Shown here piece by piece: positions 1 to 4,352 of a DNA stretch of 7,180 nucleotides. The notes under the pieces are model-generated. The model saw nothing but the letters and a program-made list of their open reading frames with translations, was not told the DNA's origin and made no database searches. Position 1 is the first letter of the stretch. Every line of letters begins with the position of its first letter. The DNA is from CAZQGE01 sp964592815. Lineage in GTDB: Bacteria; Bacillota; Clostridia; Christensenellales; CAG-917. The position numbers were made by a program, and so were the translations under genes. The stretch spans positions 1 to 7,180 of the forward strand of contig CAZQGE010000061.1 of assembly GCA_964592815.1 (NCBI GenBank). The letters are read 5' to 3'.

Positions 1-353
1 AAAACGCCTTCTACCATTCCGCCCTTTGCCTTCATTTTGTTAAGACTTTTGATGCTGTTCATAACAATTTTGGCAGGAGCAATTGCGTCTTTCGAAAAAG
101 CCACAGCGGTAGGTCCATTAAGCGCTTCGTCAAATTGATTGATTCCGAGTTCATTAAAAGCACGTTTTACAAGACGGTTTTTCAAAACTGCGTATTCAAC
201 GCCAGCTTCACGCAATTCTTTACGGAAAGCGGTATCTTGAGCAACTGTAAGCCCCATATAGTCAACTGCAACAATAGAATTAGATTTTGCAATAAGAGCT
301 TTCATCTCATCAACTTGAAGTTGTTTTTGAGCAATAATATCTTTGGATGCCAT
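1..353 (-). CDS. rplJ: 50S ribosomal protein L10, 3' end outside the window
   Basis: L10 anchors the L7/L12 stalk on the large ribosomal subunit, next to the GTPase-associated centre where EF-Tu and EF-G act. The visible 117 codons start MASKDIIAQKQLQVDEM and continue with VAVDYMGLTVAQ, LREAGVEYAVLKNRLVKRA and a GPTAVAFS segment, the usual N-terminal rRNA- and L11-binding globular domain of L10. The C-terminal helix that carries L7/L12 dimers lies beyond base 1; full-length L10 is usually about 165 to 180 residues. The start ATG is set by an AGGAGG ribosome binding site five bases upstream (TAGGAGGTAAAAATG). The gene sits behind its own promoter and an L10-type leader with an attenuator, so it is probably autoregulated by the L10-L7/L12 complex. 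rplL and rpoB would normally follow outside the window. Identification is firm; only the missing end is unknown. Confidence 0.97.
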   Translation of the reverse strand, partial: MASKDIIAQKQLQVDEMKALIAKSNSIVAVDYMGLTVAQDTAFRKELREAGVEYAVLKNRLVKRAFNELGINQFDEALNGPTAVAFSKDAIAPAKIVMNSIKSLNKMKAKGGMVEGV

Positions 354-380
354 TTTTACCTCCTATAAAATTTAATAACT

Positions 381-410
381 AAAAAGTCGTCCTCCAAAAA
401 AGAAGACGAC
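381..410 (-). terminator. Attenuator terminator in the rplJ leader
   Basis: On the minus strand GUCGUCUUCU (410-401) pairs with GGAGGACGAC (395-386), a 10-bp stem with two G-U pairs and a five-U loop, followed directly by UUUUU (385-381). It ends 27 bases before the rplJ start codon. Its place after the L10-binding stem indicates a conditional terminator rather than the end of an operon. Confidence 0.88.
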
Positions 411-488
411 AATGCATAAATTCAGCATATAATGGTCTCCTCGGCAAGCACTTTCGTTTACGGATAACTCCACTTGCTGTCTTTGGAT
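381..488 (-). promoter_or_regulatory. L10 leader (autoregulatory rplJL mRNA leader)
   Basis: Read on the minus strand, this untranslated leader contains CCAAAGACAGCAAGUG, a variable middle, then GUGCUUGCCGAGGAGACC. GCAAG (477-473) pairs with CUUGC (448-444), extendable by two G-U pairs, and the flanking UCC (487-485) can pair with GGA (440-438). The conserved AAAGACAGC and GCCGAGG flanks match my recollection of the L10-binding kinked stem in Firmicutes rplJ leaders. In Bacillus subtilis, L10 with L7/L12 binds this leader and causes transcription attenuation before rplJ. The same layout is visible here: promoter, L10 stem, terminator hairpin at 381-410, then the rplJ ribosome binding site. 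GAGGAGAC (442-435) can instead pair with GUCUUCUU (407-400), which would break the terminator. The transcription start near 488 is inferred from the promoter, and the fold was drawn by hand. Confidence 0.85.
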
Positions 489-494
489 AGTTGA

Positions 495-523
495 ATAATA
501 ACAAAATTATATCCAAATGTCAA
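495..523 (-). promoter_or_regulatory. Promoter for rplJ (sigma-70/sigma-A type)
   Basis: On the minus strand there is a perfect -35 box TTGACA (523-518), a 17-base spacer and a -10 box TATTAT (500-495; five of six consensus bases). An A at 488, seven bases past the -10 box, is a suitable start, giving a leader of about 135 bases. It lies downstream of the rplA terminator and upstream of the L10 leader, as expected for a separate rplJL promoter. An 11-base near-palindrome (532-542) lies just upstream of the -35 box, but its meaning is unclear. Confidence 0.88.
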
Positions 524-576
524 ACACTTTAAGCATTATGCTAATAATTATAAAAAAAATTCATAATGAAAATCAC

Positions 577-606
577 AAAAAAAAGCAAGCACATTAAGTG
601 CTTGCT
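577..606 (-). terminator. Intrinsic terminator after rplA
   Basis: On the minus strand AGCAAGCAC (606-598) pairs perfectly with GTGCTTGCT (592-584) around a five-base loop, followed by a run of T (eight counting the last stem base). It begins 17 bases after the rplA stop codon. It would end most transcripts of the upstream str-secE-nusG-rplKA block before the separate rplJ promoter. Confidence 0.93.
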
Positions 607-623
607 AATTTACAAATTTCTAA

Positions 624-1313
624 TTATTGCATTTTGTAGCTAATTTTGATACTTGGTCCCATTGTTGATGCAATGTAAACTGATTTCAAGTAAAGACCTT
701 TTGATGCGGCTGGTTTAGCTTTGACAATAGCATCCATCAATGCTGTGAAGTTTTCCATCAACTTTTCTTCACCAAAAGACTTTTTACCAAATGGAACGTG
801 AATGATTGCTTGTTTGTCAACTCTGTATTCAACTTTACCAGCTTTAATATCATGCAATGCACGTGTAATATCTGTGGTAACTGTACCTGATTTTGGGTTA
901 GGCATCAAACCTTTTGGTCCTAAAACCTTACCTAAACGTCCAACAAGCCCCATCATATCTGGAGTTGTTACGATAACGTCATAATCAAACCAGTTTTCTG
1001 ATTGAATTTTTTGAACCATATCTTCTGCGCCAACAAAGTCTGCACCCGCTTTTTGAGCTTCTTCTGCTTTGTCACCTTTTGCGATAACCAAAACGCGAAC
1101 GTTTTTACCTGTACCGTTAGGAAGAACAACAACGCCTCTAACTTGTTGGTCAGCGTGACGCGGGTCTACACCCAACTTAACGTGCAACTCTATTGTTTCA
1201 TCGAACTTGGACTTTGCCGTTTTTACTGCAAGAGCCATAGCCTCGTTGCTTTCATACATAACTGTGTTGTCGATGAGTTTTTTTGAATCTGTATAATTTT
1301 TTCCGTGTTTCAT
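624..1313 (-). CDS. rplA: 50S ribosomal protein L1
   Basis: L1 forms the mobile L1 stalk at the ribosomal E site, where it helps release deacylated tRNA, and in many bacteria it represses its own mRNA. The 229-residue product has the normal family length. Visible family segments are TIELHVKLGVDPRHADQQVRG (about 40-60), LGKVLGPKGLMPNPKSGTVT (about 127-146) and a C-terminal YLKSVYIASTMGPSIKI stretch. The start chosen gives MKHGKNYTDSKK and has an AGGAGG site six bases upstream. A longer in-frame reading up to base 1367 would run back through the end of rplK with a non-L1 N-terminus, so it is rejected. rplK ends only 10 bases upstream and its TAG stop overlaps this ribosome binding site, which points to tight translational coupling. 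An intrinsic terminator follows. Confidence 0.98.
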   Translation of the reverse strand: MKHGKNYTDSKKLIDNTVMYESNEAMALAVKTAKSKFDETIELHVKLGVDPRHADQQVRGVVVLPNGTGKNVRVLVIAKGDKAEEAQKAGADFVGAEDMVQKIQSENWFDYDVIVTTPDMMGLVGRLGKVLGPKGLMPNPKSGTVTTDITRALHDIKAGKVEYRVDKQAIIHVPFGKKSFGEEKLMENFTALMDAIVKAKPAASKGLYLKSVYIASTMGPSIKISYKMQ

Positions 1314-1319
1314 AATACG

Positions 1320-1325
1320 CCTCCT
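1320..1325 (-). promoter_or_regulatory. Ribosome binding site of rplA, overlapping the rplK stop
   Basis: AGGAGG on the minus strand, six bases before ATG at 1313. The first two bases (AG, 1325-1324) are also the last two of the rplK TAG stop codon (1326-1324). This fixes the rplA start and implies that a ribosome finishing rplK uncovers or reuses the site. Confidence 0.9.
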
Positions 1326-1749
1326 ATTCTTCGACAACGATGCCCATACTGCGGGCTGTGCCTGCAACCATACTCATAGCTGCTTCCAATGATGCAGCGT
1401 TAAGGTCTGGCATTTTTGTTTCTGCAATTTCTTTGCATTGTGCTTTTGTAAGTGTTGCAACCTTGTTTTTGTTAGGTGCAGCAGAAGCTGTATCAATGCC
1501 ACAGGCTTTTTTGATAAGAACTGGAGCTGGCGGAGTTTTCAAAATAAAGGTAAAAGAACGGTCTTGATAGATTGTGATAACAACAGGGATAATTAAGCCT
1601 GCTTGTTTTGCCGTTTTTTCATTGAACTCTTTTGTAAAGCCCGGGATGTTAATACCGTGAGGTCCGAGTGAAGAACCAACGGGGGGTCCTGGAGTTGCTT
1701 TACCAGCTGGTAACTGTAATTTTACTACTGCTGTAATTTTCTTAGCCAT
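1324..1749 (-). CDS. rplK: 50S ribosomal protein L11
   Basis: L11 binds 23S rRNA at the GTPase-associated centre and is needed for normal factor function and, where present, RelA stringent sensing. The 141-residue protein is full length. It shows MAKKITAVVKLQLPAGKATPGPPVG at the N-terminus, LIIPVVITIYQDRSFTFILKTPPAPVLIKKA in the middle, and the C-terminal RNA-binding domain ending ETKMPDL and MVAGTARSMGIVVEE. The start ATG has AGGAGG four bases upstream. The proline-rich helix is unusual: positions usually read as GPALGQ-GVNIM are GSSLGPHGINIP, so the Pro26, Gln30 and Met36 equivalents are Ser, Pro and Pro. Substitutions in this helix are where thiopeptide resistance has been mapped in other bacteria; whether it matters here is inference. 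The gene follows a likely L1 operator and precedes rplA. Confidence 0.98.
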   Translation of the reverse strand: MAKKITAVVKLQLPAGKATPGPPVGSSLGPHGINIPGFTKEFNEKTAKQAGLIIPVVITIYQDRSFTFILKTPPAPVLIKKACGIDTASAAPNKNKVATLTKAQCKEIAETKMPDLNAASLEAAMSMVAGTARSMGIVVEE

Positions 1750-1765
1750 AAATCCTCCTGACTAA

Positions 1766-1806
1766 TGTGGTTTTGCGGAAACATAAAAGATTTGTTTCCT
1801 CCCACA
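1766..1806 (-). promoter_or_regulatory. Probable L1-binding operator in the rplK leader
   Basis: On the minus strand an outer helix UGUGG (1806-1802) with CCACA (1770-1766) encloses an inner helix GGAAACA (1799-1793) with UGUUUCC (1783-1777), capped by a nine-base loop. The internal loop is asymmetric: GA on one side and GCAAAA on the other. L1 is known to repress the L11-L1 mRNA by binding a structure that mimics its 23S rRNA site, two helices around an asymmetric loop beginning GUGGGAGG or similar. Position fits too, as the rplK ribosome binding site begins seven bases downstream. The rest of the 94-base nusG-rplK gap holds a small GCGC-AUAC-GCGC hairpin (1837-1826) and no convincing promoter. 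Assignment to L1 is by resemblance and context. Confidence 0.75.
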
Positions 1807-1843
1807 GCTTATAGTCCTGCGACTTGCGCGTATGCGCTTTGTG

Positions 1844-2371
1844 TTAAAGTTTCTCGACTTGAGAAAAGTCGAGTTCAACGGGTGTTTGACGCCCGAACAT
1901 AGCGACAATGACTTTTACTTTTTGACGTTCTGCGCTGATAGAATCCACAATACCTGTGAAATTTTCCAACGCACCGTTTATAACTTTTACAAAGTCGCCG
2001 ACTTTGATATCAAAATCTTCAATATCAATGACTTCTAATCCCATTCTCTTGACTTCATCTTCACGAAGTGGAAGAGGACGACCAGAAGGTCCTACAAAAC
2101 CCGTTACGCCACGAGTATTGGTAACCATAAACCAAATATGGTTTGTGTATATCATTTTGATGAAAACATAACTTGGGAACTTTTTGCGTTGAACAACCTT
2201 ACGTTTGCCGTTTCTTTCAACGACTTCGTCCTCAACAGGAACTTTAATTTCAAAAATATAGTCCTGCAAGCTGTTGTTTTCAACCATATTGTGAAGGTTG
2301 TTTTCCACCATACCCTCGTAACCGGAATATGTATGAATTACATACCATTGAGCTTGTTCTATATTATCCAT
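1844..2371 (-). CDS. nusG: Transcription elongation factor NusG
   Basis: NusG binds RNA polymerase, modulates pausing and termination, and links transcription to ribosomes or Rho. The 175-residue protein is the usual length. The NGN domain covers about residues 7-110 (QWYVIHTYSGYEG, then KKFPSYVFIKM, then TNTRGVTGFVG). The KOW domain covers about 122-175 (VGDFVKVINGALENFTGIV, then VIVAMFGRQTPVELDF). Asn85-Thr86 align by eye with the Asn-Thr pair that in B. subtilis NusG contacts T-rich non-template DNA at pauses, so sequence-specific pausing is plausible. The start ATG has AAGGAG four bases upstream, directly after the secE stop codon. The gap to secE is ten bases, the standard secE-nusG pairing. 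Confidence 0.98.
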   Translation of the reverse strand: MDNIEQAQWYVIHTYSGYEGMVENNLHNMVENNSLQDYIFEIKVPVEDEVVERNGKRKVVQRKKFPSYVFIKMIYTNHIWFMVTNTRGVTGFVGPSGRPLPLREDEVKRMGLEVIDIEDFDIKVGDFVKVINGALENFTGIVDSISAERQKVKVIVAMFGRQTPVELDFSQVEKL

Positions 2372-2381
2372 ATTGCTCCTT

Positions 2382-2801
2382 TTAATTACCTATAAAGATT
2401 GTTGCCCAAGTACCGTTTGCTACAAGGCTGAGTAACCCCGTCAACAAATAATCGATGACGAACAAAATGATAAAGAAAACTAAAACAACCATCAAAACAA
2501 CGGTGCCTGATTTAAGAACGTCTTTACCTTTGGGCCATGTGACCTTTTTTAGTTCGGAAAAAGTACCTTTCATAGCCTTCCACATTCTTTTGAAAATGTT
2601 TGGCTTTTTCTCGGCATTTTTGCCCTTAACGTTCTTTTTGGAAGCAGTTTTTTTTGCCGTTGCATCACTATTTACGGCAGCTTTTTCCATAGAGACATTG
2701 CCTTTTACGGATTGTTCTGCTTTTTGTGATTTGGCGTTTTCTGCAACCTTAGCCTCGCTGTTAGTTGAAATTGGTGTAAGTTTTGGCAGTTTCTTCGACA
2801 T
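2382..2801 (-). CDS. secE: Preprotein translocase subunit SecE with a long basic N-terminal tail
   Basis: SecE clamps the two halves of the SecY channel in the cytoplasmic membrane. The 139-residue product has the SecE core at its C-terminus: an amphipathic segment IFKRMWKAMKGTFSELKKVTWP (about 69-90), whose KKVTWP is diagnostic, then one membrane helix (about 98-122). Residues 1-68 are an extension rich in Lys, Ala, Ser and Asn with no hydrophobic segment, so it is probably disordered and cytosolic. Many Firmicutes SecE proteins are only about 60-75 residues. It is not an E. coli-like three-helix form. The chosen start (MSKKLPKL) has GGGAGG four bases upstream; a longer in-frame reading to 2861 would overlap the C-terminal half of rpmG. 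The gene sits 14 bases after rpmG and 10 before nusG. Confidence 0.95.
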   Translation of the reverse strand: MSKKLPKLTPISTNSEAKVAENAKSQKAEQSVKGNVSMEKAAVNSDATAKKTASKKNVKGKNAEKKPNIFKRMWKAMKGTFSELKKVTWPKGKDVLKSGTVVLMVVLVFFIILFVIDYLLTGLLSLVANGTWATIFIGN

Positions 2802-2805
2802 ATTG

Positions 2806-2811
2806 CCTCCC
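2806..2811 (-). promoter_or_regulatory. Ribosome binding site that sets the secE start
   Basis: GGGAGG on the minus strand, four bases (CAAT) before ATG at 2801, inside the 14-base rpmG-secE gap. It decides against the longer in-frame start at 2861. Confidence 0.85.
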
Positions 2812-2815
2812 AACC

Positions 2816-2980
2816 TTACTTTGTTTCTCTGTGCAAGGTATGTTTTTTGCAAAATTTGCAATATTTTTCAAGCTCCATTCTGTCTGGATGCTTTTGTTTG
2901 TTTTTCTTAAGGTCGTAATTTCTTTGTTTGCATTCTGTGCAAGCAAGTGTAATTCTGACTCTCGCTCCCTTTTGAGCCAT
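2816..2980 (-). CDS. rpmG: 50S ribosomal protein L33, zinc-binding form
   Basis: L33 is a small protein of the large subunit near the E site. This short gene encodes 54 residues: it begins MAQKGARVRITLACTEC and ends YCKFCKKHTLHRETK before a TAA stop. Four cysteines, C14-x2-C17 and C41-x2-C44, form the zinc ribbon of the zinc-dependent (C+) L33 class; C-minus paralogues lack them. The RNYDLKKNKQKHPDRMELEKYC segment is typical of Firmicutes L33. The start ATG has a strong AAGGAGG five bases upstream. Placement just before secE-nusG is the standard Firmicutes arrangement. In bacteria with both forms, the C+ gene is usually the one expressed under zinc sufficiency; no zinc-repressor site is evident here. 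Confidence 0.96.
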   Translation of the reverse strand: MAQKGARVRITLACTECKQRNYDLKKNKQKHPDRMELEKYCKFCKKHTLHRETK

Positions 2981-3019
2981 AGTAGCCTCCTTGTATGCGC
3001 TCTTTTACATAGGCACACC

Positions 3020-3046
3020 TTGCGCGGTACCTAAAATACCGCGCAA
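3020..3046 (-). other. Perfect GC-rich hairpin between tuf and rpmG, without a U-tract
   Basis: On the minus strand UUGCGCGGUA (3046-3037) pairs without mismatch to UACCGCGCAA (3029-3020) around a seven-base loop (UUUUAGG). It is followed by GGUGUGCC, not U, so it does not look like an ordinary intrinsic terminator. A weaker second hairpin, GUGUGC (3018-3013) with GCAUAC (2998-2993), ends directly before the rpmG ribosome binding site. Possible roles are an RNase processing or stability element or a partial transcription barrier; the function is unknown. The stem is certain as sequence. Confidence 0.75.
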
Positions 3047-3071
3047 AGTGATGCTATTTTGAAAGAACGTA

Positions 3072-4280
3072 CTAATCGATAATCTTTGCAACAACACCAG
3101 AGCCAACAGTTCTGCCACCTTCACGGATAGCGAAACGAAGACCTTCTTCAATTGCGATAGGTGTGATAAGAGTGATTTCCATATCAATATGGTCACCAGG
3201 CATAACCATTTCTACACCATCTGGCAATTTGATAGAACCTGTAACGTCTGTTGTTCTGAAATAGAATTGAGGACGGTATCCGTTAAAGAACGGTGTGTGA
3301 CGTCCACCTTCTTCTTTGGTCAAGACGTAAACTTGGCTTGTGAAGTGTGTATGTGGGTTGATAGTACCTGGTTTTGCAAGAACTTGACCACGTTCGATAT
3401 CTGTTCTTTGAACACCACGGAGAAGTGCGCCGATGTTGTCGCCACCCTCTGCAAAGTCCAAAATCTTACGGAACATTTCGATACCTGTTACGGTTGTTTC
3501 TTTTCTTTCTGCTGACAAACCGATAATTTCGACTTTGTCACCAGTCTTCAAAGTACCACGTTCTACTCTACCAGTAGCAACTGTTCCACGACCTGTAATT
3601 GTGAATACGTCTTCAACAGGCATCAAGAAAGGCTTGTCTGTATCACGGTCTGGGTCTGGAATATAGCTATCGATTGCATCAAGCAATTCTTGAATTGGTG
3701 CAAATGCAGGGTCAGTTACAGGCTTGCCAGCGGCAGCTGCATCTGTTGCCATCAAAGCAGAACCACGAATGATAGGAGTATCATCGCCTGGGAAGTCATA
3801 TTCGCTTAAGAGTTCACGAACTTCCATTTCAACAAGTTCAAGAAGTTCTGCGTCGTCAACTTGGTCACATTTGTTCAAGAAAACGATGATGTAAGGAACA
3901 CCAACCTGTCTTGCAAGAAGAATGTGCTCACGAGTTTGAGGCATAGGACCATCAGATGCTGCAACAACCAAGATTGCGCCGTCCATTTGAGCTGCACCAG
4001 TAATCATGTTTTTAACATAGTCAGCGTGTCCAGGGCAGTCAACGTGTGCATAGTGACGGTTGTCTGTTTCATATTCAACGTGTGACGTGTTTATCGTGAT
4101 TCCACGAGCTTTTTCTTCCGGAGCCTTATCAATTTCTTCGTACTTCATTTGTTGCGCGTGACCTTTCATTGCGCTGTACATAGTGATTGCTGCGGTAAGA
4201 GTGGTTTTACCATGGTCAACGTGGCCAATTGTACCAATGTTAACGTGTGGTTTTGTTCTTTCAAACTTAGCTTTTGCCAT
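3072..4280 (-). CDS. tuf: Translation elongation factor EF-Tu
   Basis: EF-Tu is the GTPase that delivers aminoacyl-tRNA to the ribosomal A site. The 402-residue protein has all G-domain motifs: GHVDHGKT (19-26), RGITI (59-63), DCPGH (81-85), NKCD (136-139) and SAL (174-176). The domain 2 segment follows (TITGRGTVATGRVERG, about 227-242), then domain 3 with GGRHTPFFNGYRPQFYFRTTDVTG (325-348). The conserved sites tied to kirromycin-type resistance look unaltered by eye. The start MAKAKFERTKPH has GGAGG eight bases upstream. Upstream is fusA, as in a str operon, but downstream is rpmG-secE-nusG rather than rpsJ. In several clostridia a second tuf copy sits just before rpmG, so this gene may join two formerly separate loci. 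A 72-base A/T-rich gap before it holds a candidate promoter. Confidence 0.99.
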   Translation of the reverse strand: MAKAKFERTKPHVNIGTIGHVDHGKTTLTAAITMYSAMKGHAQQMKYEEIDKAPEEKARGITINTSHVEYETDNRHYAHVDCPGHADYVKNMITGAAQMDGAILVVAASDGPMPQTREHILLARQVGVPYIIVFLNKCDQVDDAELLELVEMEVRELLSEYDFPGDDTPIIRGSALMATDAAAAGKPVTDPAFAPIQELLDAIDSYIPDPDRDTDKPFLMPVEDVFTITGRGTVATGRVERGTLKTGDKVEIIGLSAERKETTVTGIEMFRKILDFAEGGDNIGALLRGVQRTDIERGQVLAKPGTINPHTHFTSQVYVLTKEEGGRHTPFFNGYRPQFYFRTTDVTGSIKLPDGVEMVMPGDHIDMEITLITPIAIEEGLRFAIREGGRTVGSGVVAKIID

Positions 4281-4288
4281 ACTAAATT

Positions 4289-4293
4289 CCTCC
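4289..4293 (-). promoter_or_regulatory. Ribosome binding site that sets the tuf start
   Basis: GGAGG on the minus strand, eight bases before ATG at 4280. A TTG codon at 4295 in the same frame overlaps this site, so it is not the start; the ATG gives the standard EF-Tu N-terminus. Confidence 0.88.
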
Positions 4294-4318
4294 AAATATT
4301 TTTTTTGGTATATTATTT

Positions 4319-4347
4319 ATTATATATTCTTAAAAGTATGCTTAATA
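4319..4347 (-). promoter_or_regulatory. Candidate internal promoter upstream of tuf
   Basis: A perfect -10 box TATAAT (4324-4319) lies in the fusA-tuf gap. At 17 bases upstream the -35 position reads TATTAA (4347-4342), a poor match; 18-base spacing gives TTATTA, slightly better. The start would fall near 4312, giving a leader of about 32 bases. EF-Tu is needed in excess over EF-G, so an extra promoter would make sense, but the gap is so A/T-rich that a chance TATAAT is quite possible. Confidence 0.4.
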
Positions 4348-4352
4348 AAGAC

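Noticed and set aside
532..542. Palindrome AGCAT-T-ATGCT just upstream of the rplJ -35 box, and the wider CATTATG/CATAATG inverted repeat
   Set aside because: Short, A/T-rich and expected by chance; no known regulator of rplJ binds there.
1314..1367. In-frame N-terminal extension of rplA giving an 18-residue longer protein
   Set aside because: It overlaps the end of rplK, has no L1-like sequence, and lacks a good ribosome binding site; the ATG at 1313 has AGGAGG six bases upstream.
2802..2861. In-frame extension of secE upstream of MSKKLPKL
   Set aside because: It overlaps the C-terminal coding part of rpmG, which is a clear L33, and the ATG at 2801 has its own GGGAGG site.
1830..3000. Repeated octamer GTATGCGC at 1830-1837 and 2993-3000, both in intergenic gaps
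   Set aside because: Only two copies of eight bases with no further shared flank; could well be chance.
3029..3066. Promoter for rpmG-secE in the tuf-rpmG gap
   Set aside because: TATTTT with TTTCAA upstream needs a 20-base spacer and lies within the hairpin; not convincing.
2981..3071. tRNA-Trp or other tRNA between tuf and secE, as in some bacteria
   Set aside because: The gap is 91 bases and contains a simple hairpin; no TTC-loop motif or acceptor pairing for a cloverleaf is visible.
4281..4295. TTG start for tuf at 4295
   Set aside because: The TTG is part of the ribosome binding site region itself; the ATG at 4280 gives the standard EF-Tu N-terminus.
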